A stretch of 64,000 nt of DNA. Origin: Pyrrhosoma nymphula. Lineage: Eukaryota > Arthropoda > Insecta > Odonata > Coenagrionidae. The DNA lies in NCBI GenBank assembly GCA_963573305.1, contig OY754327.1:145244855-145308854 (forward strand), in the 5' to 3' direction. The notes under the pieces were generated by a model. It was not told the DNA's origin. It searched no databases and saw only the letters and a list, made by a program, of their open reading frames with translations. This document shows, piece by piece, positions 22,701 to 32,912 of this stretch. A program made the position numbers and the translations under genes. Numbering within the stretch: position 1 is the stretch's first letter; the number at the start of each line of letters is the position of its first letter.

Positions 22701-25700
22701 TAAAGTTTAAAACTCAGGTAACTTAACCTCTCAAACTCGGGTATCTCAACTTTTTTTTTACAGACAGCAGGGATATCCCAGGTTGTTGCTATTTTGTTGA
22801 AACTTATGATGATGACAGAACCTGTCACATAGTTCATGTTTACATTCAGTGAGCAGACAGAAGGGTAAATGTATTGTGTCTTGAATGATGCCAAGCTTTT
22901 GTATGAAGAAAAGTTGAATTCAAATATTATTTTTCATATTTTCAGAAAAACTATCACTCCCATACAAAACTTACTAAGGGTAATAGTGCCTTTGATTTTA
23001 CATGCAAAAATTAAAATATTTGATGAGGATAGTTCTCACGTGATTCACAAAGAAAAATCCATTTTATATAAACAAAAAGATAATTTTTGGAAAATACACA
23101 CTAATTAGCAGAAGATAAGGATACTTGGTTTTTTCATGTCTTCATTGATGACAACGATGTCTGTGAATCCTCTAGCAATACAACTTTTAACCATTTTTTT
23201 AATGCCAGATCTATTCCTGTAGCGTGATAAGGAATTAGGTATAATTCTCATAAGTTCACGCCCGAAGACTCTGGATTTCTGAAATAAATTAATACAAAGA
23301 ATTTAGTCTTTTGATAATCAACCAAAAACTGTTGTCCAGTTACAAAATATCAGTAAGAAATAAAATGCAACATATAATACGGACTCATAATAGCATGTAT
23401 GCATAGTCCAGCAATAATTTGGCAAATTTAAATTTTTATGTCTACTAGGACTCAAGGACTTCTCATTTGGTATCAGTAGAGCCTAAACACTAATTTGCAC
23501 CACCACCATTTTGAGTAAGGACTCAAACTTCAGATTTCAGCTCACAACAAACAAGTTTGTGAATTAGTGACTAAAATATTAAAAATACATAGATGCTATT
23601 AAGAAATACATACGGAAGGCTTGTCAGAATAAAGAATTGAAAAGCAATGCATACAACCTCCACCATTGTGATTTGTGGCGTGTAAATCACCTACAAACTT
23701 ATATATCCTCACCGATGTAAACCTAATATCTTCACCGAAATATCGGAAGTTTTTATTTGTAAGTGTTCTTTTTTCCGTTTGTATATTTTTATCGGCCACC
23801 CTCTTGGTATATTGTATATTTATCACCCGAGTGATTCTCCTGGAAGTTTTATATATATATATATATATATATAGTCATTTTCATACTTGTCAAACAATAT
23901 AACAATGGAAAAGAGTGGTGCTTATCATAAACCAAGTGCACGAAATAGTGAATCTCAGAATAAAATATACTTTTCACAGTACACTTTCAAGAGAAATTCC
24001 TTTCACTGAGATGCCGATAAATATGGCCTGAACACATCTACCAATTTACAGGTGTACCATATTCCCTCGTGTAAGACATGCAACATAGTTCTCACGAAAT
24101 AAATCACATAAAAAACTCCCATAACCCAAGAGGAGAATGAACTCAGGCTTAACTTACAAGGAGACTTCGCGTGACAGATGTTCAGGATCCAAACGAGGCA
24201 ATTATTTTCTGAAACTATAGAGAGATTGCGGGAAAAGTCTCACGGCTTTCTTCCACATAGGCTCGGGTTCGAGAGAAAAACGTTATTAAAGAATCTTCCT
24301 CCGTATAAATCCTTTGCAAGTGCACGCCTCACCCAACAGACGTCGTATTCCAGTGGGTTGAGGCGCTGAGCCGGTTATCCTCATATATCGGGTTGGGGTT
24401 CGATCCCAAGTGGCGGTACCTTTTTTTCTTTCAAATATTTTACGGAGTTACTTTAAATTGCTAACTCCCATACATTTACGACAGTAGCAACATTTTTTTT
24501 AATTTTAAGCCTATTTGCTGGATTTTCAATCAATTCCTTTGGGTGACTTCCGAAGCTAATTTCGGGATTCTAGTTAGGCCGAAAAGAGACTACACATGCT
24601 GACAAACCTAGTATGTTTAGATTTTGAAAATACAAAGATACTTCCGTGAATACGATGGGCTTCGATTGGTCGTGGGTCATTCTCAAGGCCGTGAACAATG
24701 AATGGATTATTAGTTTTTAATTAGCAATGATGTAATCACTTAAAATTTCATAGGAGCCACGTTCGAGGTATGACTTCTGTAACTCTATTTCTTGTTCAAT
24801 AGTGAACATGATATAGGTAAAAAAGAGATGGTAACTGTTTCCGAGGTTATGCAAAAAAATATTTGCTATGACCTTTTTGCAGAGCAACATATTGTATTGA
24901 AGCGAAGCCTATACCTTGGGGGAGAGGAAGATATTCCAGCACAAAAATGTGAAGCCTATTTTCGGCTGAACAAGAATCCTGAAATTAGCTTCGAAAGTCT
25001 CCCAAGGAGGTTGATTGAAAATCCAGCAAATAGGCTAAAAATTAAAAATAAATCTTGCTACTGTCGTAAATGTATGGGAGTTAGCAATTTACAGTAATTC
25101 CGTAAAATATTCGAAAGAAAAAAAAAGTACCACCACTTGGGATCAAACCCCAACCGATATATGAGGATACCGGCTCAGTGCCTCAACCAACTGGGCTACG
25201 ACCTCTGATGAGCGACACGTGCACTTGCAAAGGATTTATACGGAGGAAGATTTATAATAGTGTTTTTCTCTCGAACCCAGGCATATGTGGATGAAAGCCG
25301 TGACACTTTTCCCGCATTCTCTCTATAGTTTCAGAAAATAATTGCCTCGTGGATCCCGAACATCAGTCACGTGATGTCTCCTTGTTAGTGAAAATTCACT
25401 AAGTGACTGAATCAGTAATTTAACTTTGTAATTTCACAATGAGTTACTATGGACAACTGGCTTCATCATCATTTCATGGAAAGGCGACATCATCTTAATC
25501 AGTCGTAGTGTGGATATATTAAAAACTGCATACTATGCTTTATTTCAATCAAGAATATCCTATGGTTTAATTTTCTGGGGAAATAGTAGCCATACTAGAG
25601 ATGTTCTTCTATTACAGAAAAGGGTAATTAGGTTCATGACAAGAGCCAAGAGCAGGGATCACTGCAAACCACTGTTTAAAAAATTAGGCATTTTACCACT

Positions 25701-27601
25701 GCCATGCTTGTACATACAACAACTTGTTATATTTGTAAAAAAGCACATTTATCTTTTCAATAGGAACTGCAATGTACACAATTACAACACTAGGTGTAAA
25801 ACTAATATTCACATGACACAAAGTCACACTAAAGTACACCTTGAGGGCCCCTACAAAATGGCCCTGAAATGCTACAACAAACTTCCTGAAAATATAAAAT
25901 CCATAGAGAAATTCGACCAATTTAAAAAAAGAGTAAATTTGTTATTGATGAAGGAGTGTCACTACGATGTAAATGAATTCCTATGCAATTGATTCTTGTG
26001 ATATTTATTCTTATGTGCTACACTGGGCTTTTGGTTGTAAAATATTATTGTGCTATGTATTCGTATATGTATTAGTATTCTCTTTATATTTGACTTGTCC
26101 TATACTTGTATTTTACTAGTCTCAGGACCAATAAAAATTATTATTATTATTATTATCTGGTGATCACCTTATGATGTCACCTATGCGATGAAACCTGTCA
26201 TCGGCAAGAAACTAAGGTGAACATTACAAAATTAAATTACCAATTCATTCAGAGGGAAGAACATAATTATTTTCTACCTACAAGATACAGTACACTGAAT
26301 TTAGCCAGCCACCTGTCTGAGAGTCAAACAGCCGGCATAGTCACGGGTGGCCTGCACCCACCTTATGATATTTATAATAATCTGTGCATACAACATGCAC
26401 CTGCTTTTTAATGCTAATTTAAAGAAAGAACATGCATGTAATATACACTTAAACAAGGTATATAAAAGATGCTTGACCAAGAAGGAACTTGGACCCACCA
26501 AATGTGGATTCACAGGCCAGCCTGATAGATCCCCGACAAACTACAATCAATCAACCAAGAAGTCTTCATAAGTGATATGAAAAAGACTCAGATTATTAAC
26601 TTCATATGTACTATAAAAAGGAATGTCAACTTAATTACAATGTTGAGCACTATGCGTGAGAAAATAACAGATTATTAAAAGTCTTATAGACCTATCAAAT
26701 ATATTTATCTCAAGAGAATTTGTGATGGTCGCCCACCCGATTTCATGTTGCTATGCATGATTTGAGAAAGAAAGGGATAACACACATAATAAATAACTTA
26801 TAGCAAAATCACAACACATCCTAAGGCTACTGAAAAAATATAGTTATTAAAATATACCAAAATGACCCACCTTCTCTGGATTGTCAGAAAAAGTTATTAA
26901 CACCTTGGGCTCATACGACTTCGAATAATATCCACTGAGGTCATCGTGGGCAACCTCCAATGCAACCTCTTCACTAGCTTCGCCTTCCATAGACGCTACG
27001 GTGGTTTCATCCTTCTCTCTCATACTCTCGATCGTTTTAGGGGTTTGCTTGGGTACACCTTCTGCTTTCCTTTTCTTGATCTTCTCTTTAAGCATCTATT
27101 CGACAGAAACACATTAAGCATTCAAGATATCGTGAGTGTATGTGGCTCAACGTTCAAACGTAAACGATTGACATAGACATTACGTCTGGTTTTACACTGC
27201 ATATTTACTGGACCGGCCTTGAAAACAAACGCACGTCTGAGCTGATCGTAAGAGTGAATAAAAAATCAGTTCTCAGACCATGTAGCCGGCTTCAATTAAA
27301 GAAATGACTACATGCGTAAGGGAATAAGTATCATAACATAACTCCAACACAATGATCATCTTATTTCACCGCTGAGTCATAAACATCATCTTTCAATCCA
27401 TACCGATGTACGGCTCGGCTAATTGTCAGTACGTCCTCATTTGCATTATACCGGATTCACTTCTCCGAAAATGTTCTATATGGTTACCTTTTTTTTCATC
27501 CTCTTGTACTGCTCTACTTGCCTCCTACGAACAGTCTTATTTTTTATATCACTGACATGGTCGGGTATGGTTGGGACTTCTTCACTCTTTTCGTCTTCCA
27601 T
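19705..27601 (-). CDS. RPF1: Ribosome production factor 1 (RPF1), complete, six exons
   Basis: Nucleolar Brix-domain protein needed for assembly of the 60S subunit (established for yeast Rpf1 and human RPF1). Exons in transcript order: 27601-27488, 27095-26871, 23278-23125, 20472-20390, 20225-20044 and 19879-19705. They give 310 aa (human 349), with consistent phases and GT-AG junctions. The N-terminus is acidic then basic (MEDEKSEEVPTIPDHVSDIK, RRRQVEQYKRMKKK). Then come KQTPKTIESMREKDET, YEPKVLITFSDNPEK, CIARGFTDIVVINEDMKKP, HLPNGPTANFRLSNVKITK, LNNFNTRLGHTVGRMLGALF, VTFHNQRDYIFFRHH, ELGPRFTLKLRYLQQGTFDS and the ending METSRRKFFL. The order matches the Brix domain throughout. Exon 2 happens to begin with ATG, but the exon 1 start matches orthologues. 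Two introns are swollen by LINEs and SINEs. Confidence 0.96.
21100..22345 (+). pseudogene. CR1/L2-like LINE reverse-transcriptase remnant
   Basis: Lies in RPF1 intron 3, antisense to that gene. Shifting frames show GLFLDLIKAFDCVNHT, LRWLQCYLLDRHYKVAI, LGPILFLVHINDLPNFL, then VILYADESNILL where the usual YADD has become YADE. WCKVNCINLNADKSQLIYFS follows, and the C-terminal LYNKLPVNLKGASSTAPFKQ ends it. It has frameshifts and stops and is inactive. It starts within the fingers domain, so it is 5' truncated. Confidence 0.8.
23850..23873. repeat. (TA)n microsatellite
   Basis: Twelve uninterrupted TA dinucleotides in RPF1 intron 2. Confidence 0.95.
24152..24590 (+). mobile_element. tRNA-headed SINE-like repeat, left arm of an inverted pair
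   Basis: A 439-bp arm whose inverted partner is at 24956-25388. Both carry a tRNA-like block; here it has GGTTGAGGCGCTGAGCC and the B-box GGGGTTCGATCCCAAG near 24357-24410. An outer segment is GAGGCAATTATTTTCTGAAA and an inner one is AACTCCCATACATTTACGAC. The arms look roughly 85% identical by eye. They lie in RPF1 intron 2 around a 365-bp centre. Confidence 0.75.
24956..25388 (-). mobile_element. tRNA-headed SINE-like repeat, right arm of an inverted pair
   Basis: Reverse-complement partner of 24152-24590. On the minus strand its tRNA-like head reads GAGGTCGTAGCCCAGTTGG, then GGTTGAGGCACTGAGCC and GGGGTTTGATCCCAAG. That is, it has an A box, a D-stem-like and a T-stem-like hairpin in tRNA order. 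A 101-codon open frame at 24792-25097 spans the centre and this arm and has no recognised homology. Confidence 0.75.
25500..26156 (+). mobile_element. 5'-truncated LINE 3' end with (ATT)n tail
   Basis: Only the last 160 codons of a LINE ORF2 remain (25510-25992, still open). They include AYYALFQSRISYGLIFWGNS, QKRVIRFMTRAKSRDHCKP, YNTRCKTN, CYNKLPENI and FKKRVNLLLMKECHYDVNEF. A 150-base 3' UTR and an (ATT)n tail at 26135-26155 follow. The (ATT)n tail and this C-terminus fit a CR1-like clade. The open frame suggests a fairly recent insertion in RPF1 intron 2. Confidence 0.75.
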
Positions 27602-28680
27602 GGCGATAACTTCTTCGGCACTCGTGGCTGTCAATATCACGACAAAATCTTTAAAAAATCTCCAGCCACCGACAGGCGCTCACACTAACCTAGGAAAATG
27701 AAACAAAGCTCGATAGGGTGTGTTTTCCACAACCCTATTTACAATCCTCGTGCAGCTTTTCTAGGAGCACAAATAACAAATACACAACGAATTGCGGATA
27801 AACGAACATGTGAAGGGGACCTAGCGTTCAAGCCGGCACCCACCCGCCGGAAACTCAAATGCCTTAAAAATGATACCTACTATGATTGACAATGAAAAGA
27901 TCTTCGAGTGTTTGATCCAGACTTAATCCAGGATATAGATAGTGGAAATTCAAGATGATAGTGGTCGTAAAGCTAAATGAAGCTCCCCCGTCATTCTTCT
28001 GCTAGCATTATGGCATGGGGATGTGTTCTCAGTCAACACAGCAGGAAGAGACTTGGGCAAGGTTGGTGAGACGAAATATCTTTATATTAATTAGGCTAAC
28101 TCAACGCCAGAACCTAAATTTTTCATATATGGTGTCACTCTTCCCTTGGAAAATGAGCCCTAATTGTTAAGAATTGATTTGGTATAGAGAGGCGGATTAA
28201 GGTCGTTGTATTGGATTGCTACTTTCCAAGAGTCTGGGGGGTATGAAATACATAATGATTACCATTGTTTTCTATTTTACCAGGAAAAAAACTCCCTACA
28301 CCCTCTTCTGATCTTGTATTGCAAGTAGCTCCATTTCTCGATTTTGAAGTCTCTTTTCCAAATCTCTATTTTGCGAGTTATCTTCACAAATAGATTTATC
28401 TAACATGTTGGCTTGTTACAGAGTGATTCGTTGTAACCAATGCACGAAGTGAACGCCCATTCCAAGTCCTAGATAACTTGTGAGGAATCCATCCATTGTA
28501 TTTTGTTCATATAACTACTCATTTAGCATATCTACCCTTAAGCTGCCCCATGGGTTGGTTATTTTAGGAAGCGAGCAAAAATGTGGTAATTTGCGCCATT
28601 TGGTGGGGAAGATTAGGAGGGGTGAGAGAAAAATGGGCGTCGTATACAATGTTAGGATATTGGGAAGAGAATTGCTTTAG
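27602..28680. other. RPF1 upstream region, otherwise unassigned
   Basis: The first few hundred bases should contain the minus-strand RPF1 promoter and leader. No TATA box is evident in the expected position. Further on, short open frames at 27698-27889 and 28480-28680 have no recognisable homology. LINE sequence starts around 28800. Confidence 0.4.
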
Positions 28681-29084
28681 GAAACGAGGACTTTCACAAA
28701 AGGAGGGAGAGTGCGAGAGATTGGATTGGAGCTGGTGGAAAAGACCGTAGGTGAAGCAAAGCGGATGGGAATAATCGAGAGAAGACGGGAGATTGTAAAA
28801 ACAGGCGGAAGATAAAACAATATGTATAGGAACAATGGAAAAGAGGAGGGTTAAGAAAGTTAAGAATCAGTGGATTACAGAGGAAATTATTAAGAAAATG
28901 GAAAAGAGAAGGACGTGGAAAAATGTCAACACCGACCTAGGCAAGAGGAAGTACAAGGAATAAAATAATAAACTCCGGCGAGTGACCAATAGGGCAAAGG
29001 AAAACTGGTGGAAGGGACGATCGAGGAAATGGAAAAGCTGCAGGAGAAGGGGAAGTGGGTGCTTTATACGCCAAAGTGAAAATG

Positions 29085-30230
29085 TTATCTTTATATATTT
29101 ATTTTATTTATTCATCCTTGGCACATTTACATGTGATAGATGCCGTCATTGAGAGAATCTAAAGCATAAAATATACATACAAACAATCACACAAGCATAC
29201 ATTAGACCTTAGAATTTTAAGCAAGAGAAATCAAGGTCATAATACTCCTTTAGTGAGTATAGGGGATTGGAGATAATTGCCAATCATGGAGAACCCTGCA
29301 GAACACCACATCGGAGACCAACTTTGCAGGAATTGGCAGCATGTTAAAGAATTTAATGGGTTAACCCTCAACTTTGAAAGTTCTGTCAAGCCTACAAAAT
29401 GGTAGATCCAAAGAGTTTTTCGCTCTTGTGTTATGACTGTGGACATCCGTCATTGTAGAGTACGCTAATATTTTCTTTTCCATGAACCAACGTGTAAAAT
29501 AAAAACAAATTATAACCTCATAATTTTTAGATTTTCAAAAAGAGGTTTGTAATGCTCAAGCGAACATGCATTAGACAAAATTTGGACAGCATTTTTTTTG
29601 CATCATAATTATTAATTTAGTGTCAGATGCATGCCCCCACAGTCTTATACCATAGGTAAGATGTGAAGGAAAGAATGGGTGCACTATCAATGTAGTTAGC
29701 ATTAGCACGGTATTTAGCCAATCTTACCTCGTTATGGTAATCCTTCTTTAGATTATTATAGACTTTTTTAAGTTGATCACTACCACACAGCTTGTATTGT
29801 TTATGTAAGTTTAGCAAATTCCTTCTCTTATTCACAAGATCTGCATTGAACCATTTTGACCGTTGATGGGACTTTTGTCTCAGCTGAATTAGTGTCTTAG
29901 GGAATGCATACTCATTCAAAATTAAGAACTGACTAAAAAAAGCTGCAAACATTCCTTTACCAACAGTGTTAGGCAACAAGGCATCCTAGTTGGTACTATT
30001 AAGCAATATTACAAACTCATAGATATGGTTTGCAGTTGTCTGTCTGACATACAGAGTTTTTAGAGATTTGGTAATAGTATCAACGCCCGACTTAGATTGC
30101 CATGAGAACGAAATTGCTGAATGATCAATGAGCATAGGGTCAGAGATGCTAAGGGTATAGGCAGACTTGTCAATATTGGTTAATACATTGTCAAGACAGG
30201 CATTCAAATTGGGTGGTAAGAGGGCAAATG
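29085..30230 (-). mobile_element. LINE fragment inserted in antisense to the older LINE
   Basis: On the minus strand it begins with the end of an endonuclease domain (CLDNVLTNIDKSAYTLSI, PMLIDHSAISFSWQ, 30.2-30.0 kb). It continues with HQRSKWFNADLVNKRRNLLN and LHKQYKLCGSDQLKKVYNNL. It then jumps past most of the reverse transcriptase to a 3' end rich in AATAAATAAAATAAAT near 29085-29110. It is therefore internally deleted. It splits the plus-strand LINE. Confidence 0.7.
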
Positions 30231-30335
30231 ATATACCAAAGGTTAAGGACAAAACAGGGAAGATATTAATTGAACAGGAAGATATCCGGGATAGGTGGAG
30301 AGAATACATAGAGGAGTACATGACAGCGAGAATAG

Positions 30336-30597
30336 CAGTGGCGTAGTCAGGTTTTGGGTCTAGGGGGGGCAGAAAATTTTTAGGGGGCGCCAACTCATAA
30401 ATTAACCAGTTTACTAAACTTTTCAAATTTTGGTGATGCAATAGGCGGATGGGTTTGTACAAAATATGATAATTGACAACGTATTATACACATTTATTTA
30501 TATGTATTTGGGACTTAAGAATGGAAAAATTCACTGACTTAGGGGTACCAGAAGGCGGGGTGGGAGGGATTCGCCCCCTCCCATGGCTATGCTACTG
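30336..30597. mobile_element. hAT-type MITE with perfect 8-bp target duplication
   Basis: A 262-bp element starting CAGTGGCGTAGTCAGG and ending CCATGGCTATGCTACTG. It is flanked on both sides by GAGAATAG (30328-30335 and 30598-30605). It interrupts a LINE frame that resumes on the other side. Same family as 14093-14348. Confidence 0.92.
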
Positions 30598-31148
30598 GAG
30601 AATAGACCTGTGAACCTAGATATAGAGGATGAAGAAACAATAGATTAGGATAACCTCGGACCGGAGTTACTTGACAGCGAATTAGAGAGGGTATTAAGGG
30701 GGATGAAGGGTAGAAAAGTTGTGGGACCCGATATCCTACCTTCGGAGCTACTGAAGAATCTTTGAGGTAATAAGTGGAGACAATCCTTCTTCCAACTTAT
30801 TCGTAGGATCTACGGGGAAGGAGTATGGCAAGAGAATTACTATTTAGGCGATGACCAGTTTGGGTTCCGGAAGGGGAGGGCAACTCGAGACGTGATAGTG
30901 GTAATGAGGGAACTTATACTATAGAAACATAGAGTATAATCAGGATGTTTTTGCTTGCTTTTTGGATTTCGAAAAGGAGTTTGACAGATTAAACTGGGAG
31001 AAACTAATGCAGAGACTGGGGAAATAGGAATAGATTGGCGCAATAGGAGACTCATCCGAAACTTATATATAGGTATGAGCCAGAGGGCCCAGGTGAGGGT
31101 AGCTGATGGTGAATCAGGGTGGGCAGTTATAGGTCGCAGGGTGAGGCA

Positions 31149-31323
31149 CAGGGGTGGCTCCAGACCAGAGGTCCGAGGGGGGCACCAGCGGCCCTTGGGG
31201 TATGAAATACCCCCAGGAAAAGGGAGGTTCGTGGGTCTCGTCCCAGAAATTCGCAACAAACTATGTACAAAATGGTTTTAGTGGGGGGCAATTGCCCCCC
31301 CCCCCCCCTCGGGGCCACCAATG
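31149..31323. mobile_element. Small hAT-type MITE inside LINE
   Basis: A 175-bp element with ends CAGGGGTGGC and, inverted, CATTGGTGGC. Flanks gtgaggca and gtaaggca match at 7 of 8 positions. It carries the hairpin GGGGTATGAAATACCCC, also present with an extra base in the element at 44571. The LINE reading frame (AVIGRRVR ... CPLSRLLFNIYAEE) is continuous across it once it is removed. Confidence 0.85.
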
Positions 31324-31694
31324 GTAAGGCAAAGGTGCCCGTTGTCACGTTTGCTTTTTAACATATATGCAGAGGAGATGGTAAGAGAGGCATGGGAAGA
31401 GCTGGATGTGGGAATCAAAGTAGGAGGCTAGCTGATAAAGTCAGTTAGATTCGCGGACGACCAGGCGTTGGTTAGTAGATCATCGAAAGGTTTGCAAGTT
31501 TTAGTAGAGGCATTGGAAAAGCAGTGTGAGAAATGAGGAATGAGAAAACAAAAGTTATGAGGTTCTCTAAAAAATATCAAGGTTGATCATAAAAGAAGGA
31601 GGACACAAACTGGAGCAAGTAGAACAATTTAATTACTTGTTAAGCACGCTATAAGAAAATGGGCATAGTAGCAAAGACATTAGGAGGAGGATAG

Positions 31695-32128
31695 CGGCCC
31701 TCGCAGCGGGAGGGGAGCCGCACTAAACTGACCGTGTGCAGTACATTTAAATGTTTATAAACTTTAACAGCTTCCTTGACTATATCTTTTTCATTGTGTC
31801 AATCGTCCGAAGACGTTTGCGAGCGTCTTTTGATCGACTTTCTATGGTGAAAATTAAGGTTTTCCATACTGCATTAGGAAATATGGCGATGAGACGTGAC
31901 GACGCTGCTTGCATGTGGCAGTATTTTTCGGGATTACAAACAGTAATTGAGAGTTATTGCTAGCAGTTAAGGAAGGGAAACGCAAGAAAATGATGCAGAA
32001 TTGTCTTGAATACCAGCATAGAGGTGAATAAAAACGCGAATAGTCACGTAAAATTGAAATTTTCCGAAATGCATGTTATAAAATACGGTGCACAATATTT
32101 TACATTTTATATTGAGCATTAGGGAAGC
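31695..32128 (+). repeat. 434-bp inverted repeat, left arm
   Basis: Reverse complement of 39695-40128, the same length, with about seven mismatches seen by eye and no gaps. The outer edge is GGCCCTCGCAGCGGGAGGGG and the inner edge GAGCATTAGGGAAGC. A 70-codon open frame inside (31751-31963) is present in both arms with few changes. It has no recognisable homology. No target duplication was found outside the arms. Confidence 0.92.
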
Positions 32129-32728
32129 AAATTACATCTTCATCTACAAAATACCCTGCAAGCCACCTCAAGGGTGTATGGCAGGGGGTGAGTAGTCACC
32201 AACATGCATGCAACAAGCATGCACTACGCCACAGATATACTGTTAGAGGGACCGTTAGTATTTCTGCATATTGCAACTTCAAATACGGGTAGAGATTCAA
32301 GAGCTATAGCGAAAATATACACAGCATACTGTAAGTACTACGTAGCAGATAAGGATACAAGTATTAGGGAGAACTACTACTAAGAGCTACACTACCTATC
32401 GATAAACCTAGCTAAAAGTCTCATTGGCAGCTGTTATGGTCTCTTATCGTTCGCGAGAAAAATGACATTTTAAATTTGTCCGTTCCACAGTTTAGTTACG
32501 GGGGAAAAATTATAACCATCGAAATAATTTCCTTTTTTGGTTCCAAAACAAAAATGTTATTTATCATGCCAAAAAATGCAGAATCACATTATCAACTTGT
32601 AATATTTTGATTCATACTGGCAATTATCAATATCAATATGTGATATTATCTACCTGCCCGACCGATTACTTCTCATTGTATCTCATATCTACCTAACTAA
32701 TGCCTACCCTTTGGCTATGTATAACTCG
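32129..32728. other. Non-coding segment inside the inverted repeats
   Basis: About 600 bases between the left arm and the jockey target duplication. It begins with a stretch resembling repeat DNA (ATACCCTGCAAGCCACC, GGTGTATGGCAGGGGGTG). Near 32200 a small ATGCATGCAACAAGCATGCA inverted motif occurs. No coding potential was seen. Confidence 0.4.
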
Positions 32729-32912
32729 AGATTGAAATTCTAGCTGTGTCGCCCAACCTGGGTCGGTTTTTTGTCCCTCCAGCTCTTTAAGGCTCCTTGG
32801 ACTTGCCTCTCTGGGGTCTTCATGCCCCAGTCTTCCTTGTCGCGTTGCGGTAAGGGAGACAAAAGGTCCTTTTTTTAGGACCCCTTGAACGTGTGTAAGC
32901 TGCCAGTTTCCC

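Larger units (their letters stand above)
28800..31694 (+). pseudogene. LINE reverse-transcriptase pseudogene, split by three insertions
   Basis: Before the first break (28.80-29.08 kb) it reads VKNQWITEEIIKKMEKRRTW and RRVTNRAKENWW. After 30.23 kb come DRWREYIEEYM, LRGMKGRKVVGPDILPSELL, DDQFGFRKGRATRDVI, FACFLDFEKEFDRLNWEKL, VADGESGWAVIGRRVR, CPLSRLLFNIYAEEMVREAW and SVRFADDQALVSRSS, ending with SKDIRRRIA. The breaks are a minus-strand LINE (29085-30230) and MITEs at 30336 and 31149. Many stops and frameshifts make it dead. It stops at the left 434-bp inverted repeat. Confidence 0.85.

Noticed and set aside
24340..24420. A tRNA gene
   Set aside because: It has A-box and B-box-like blocks, but the acceptor stem does not pair and the same unit is present twice as part of a 435-bp repeat, so it is a SINE head.
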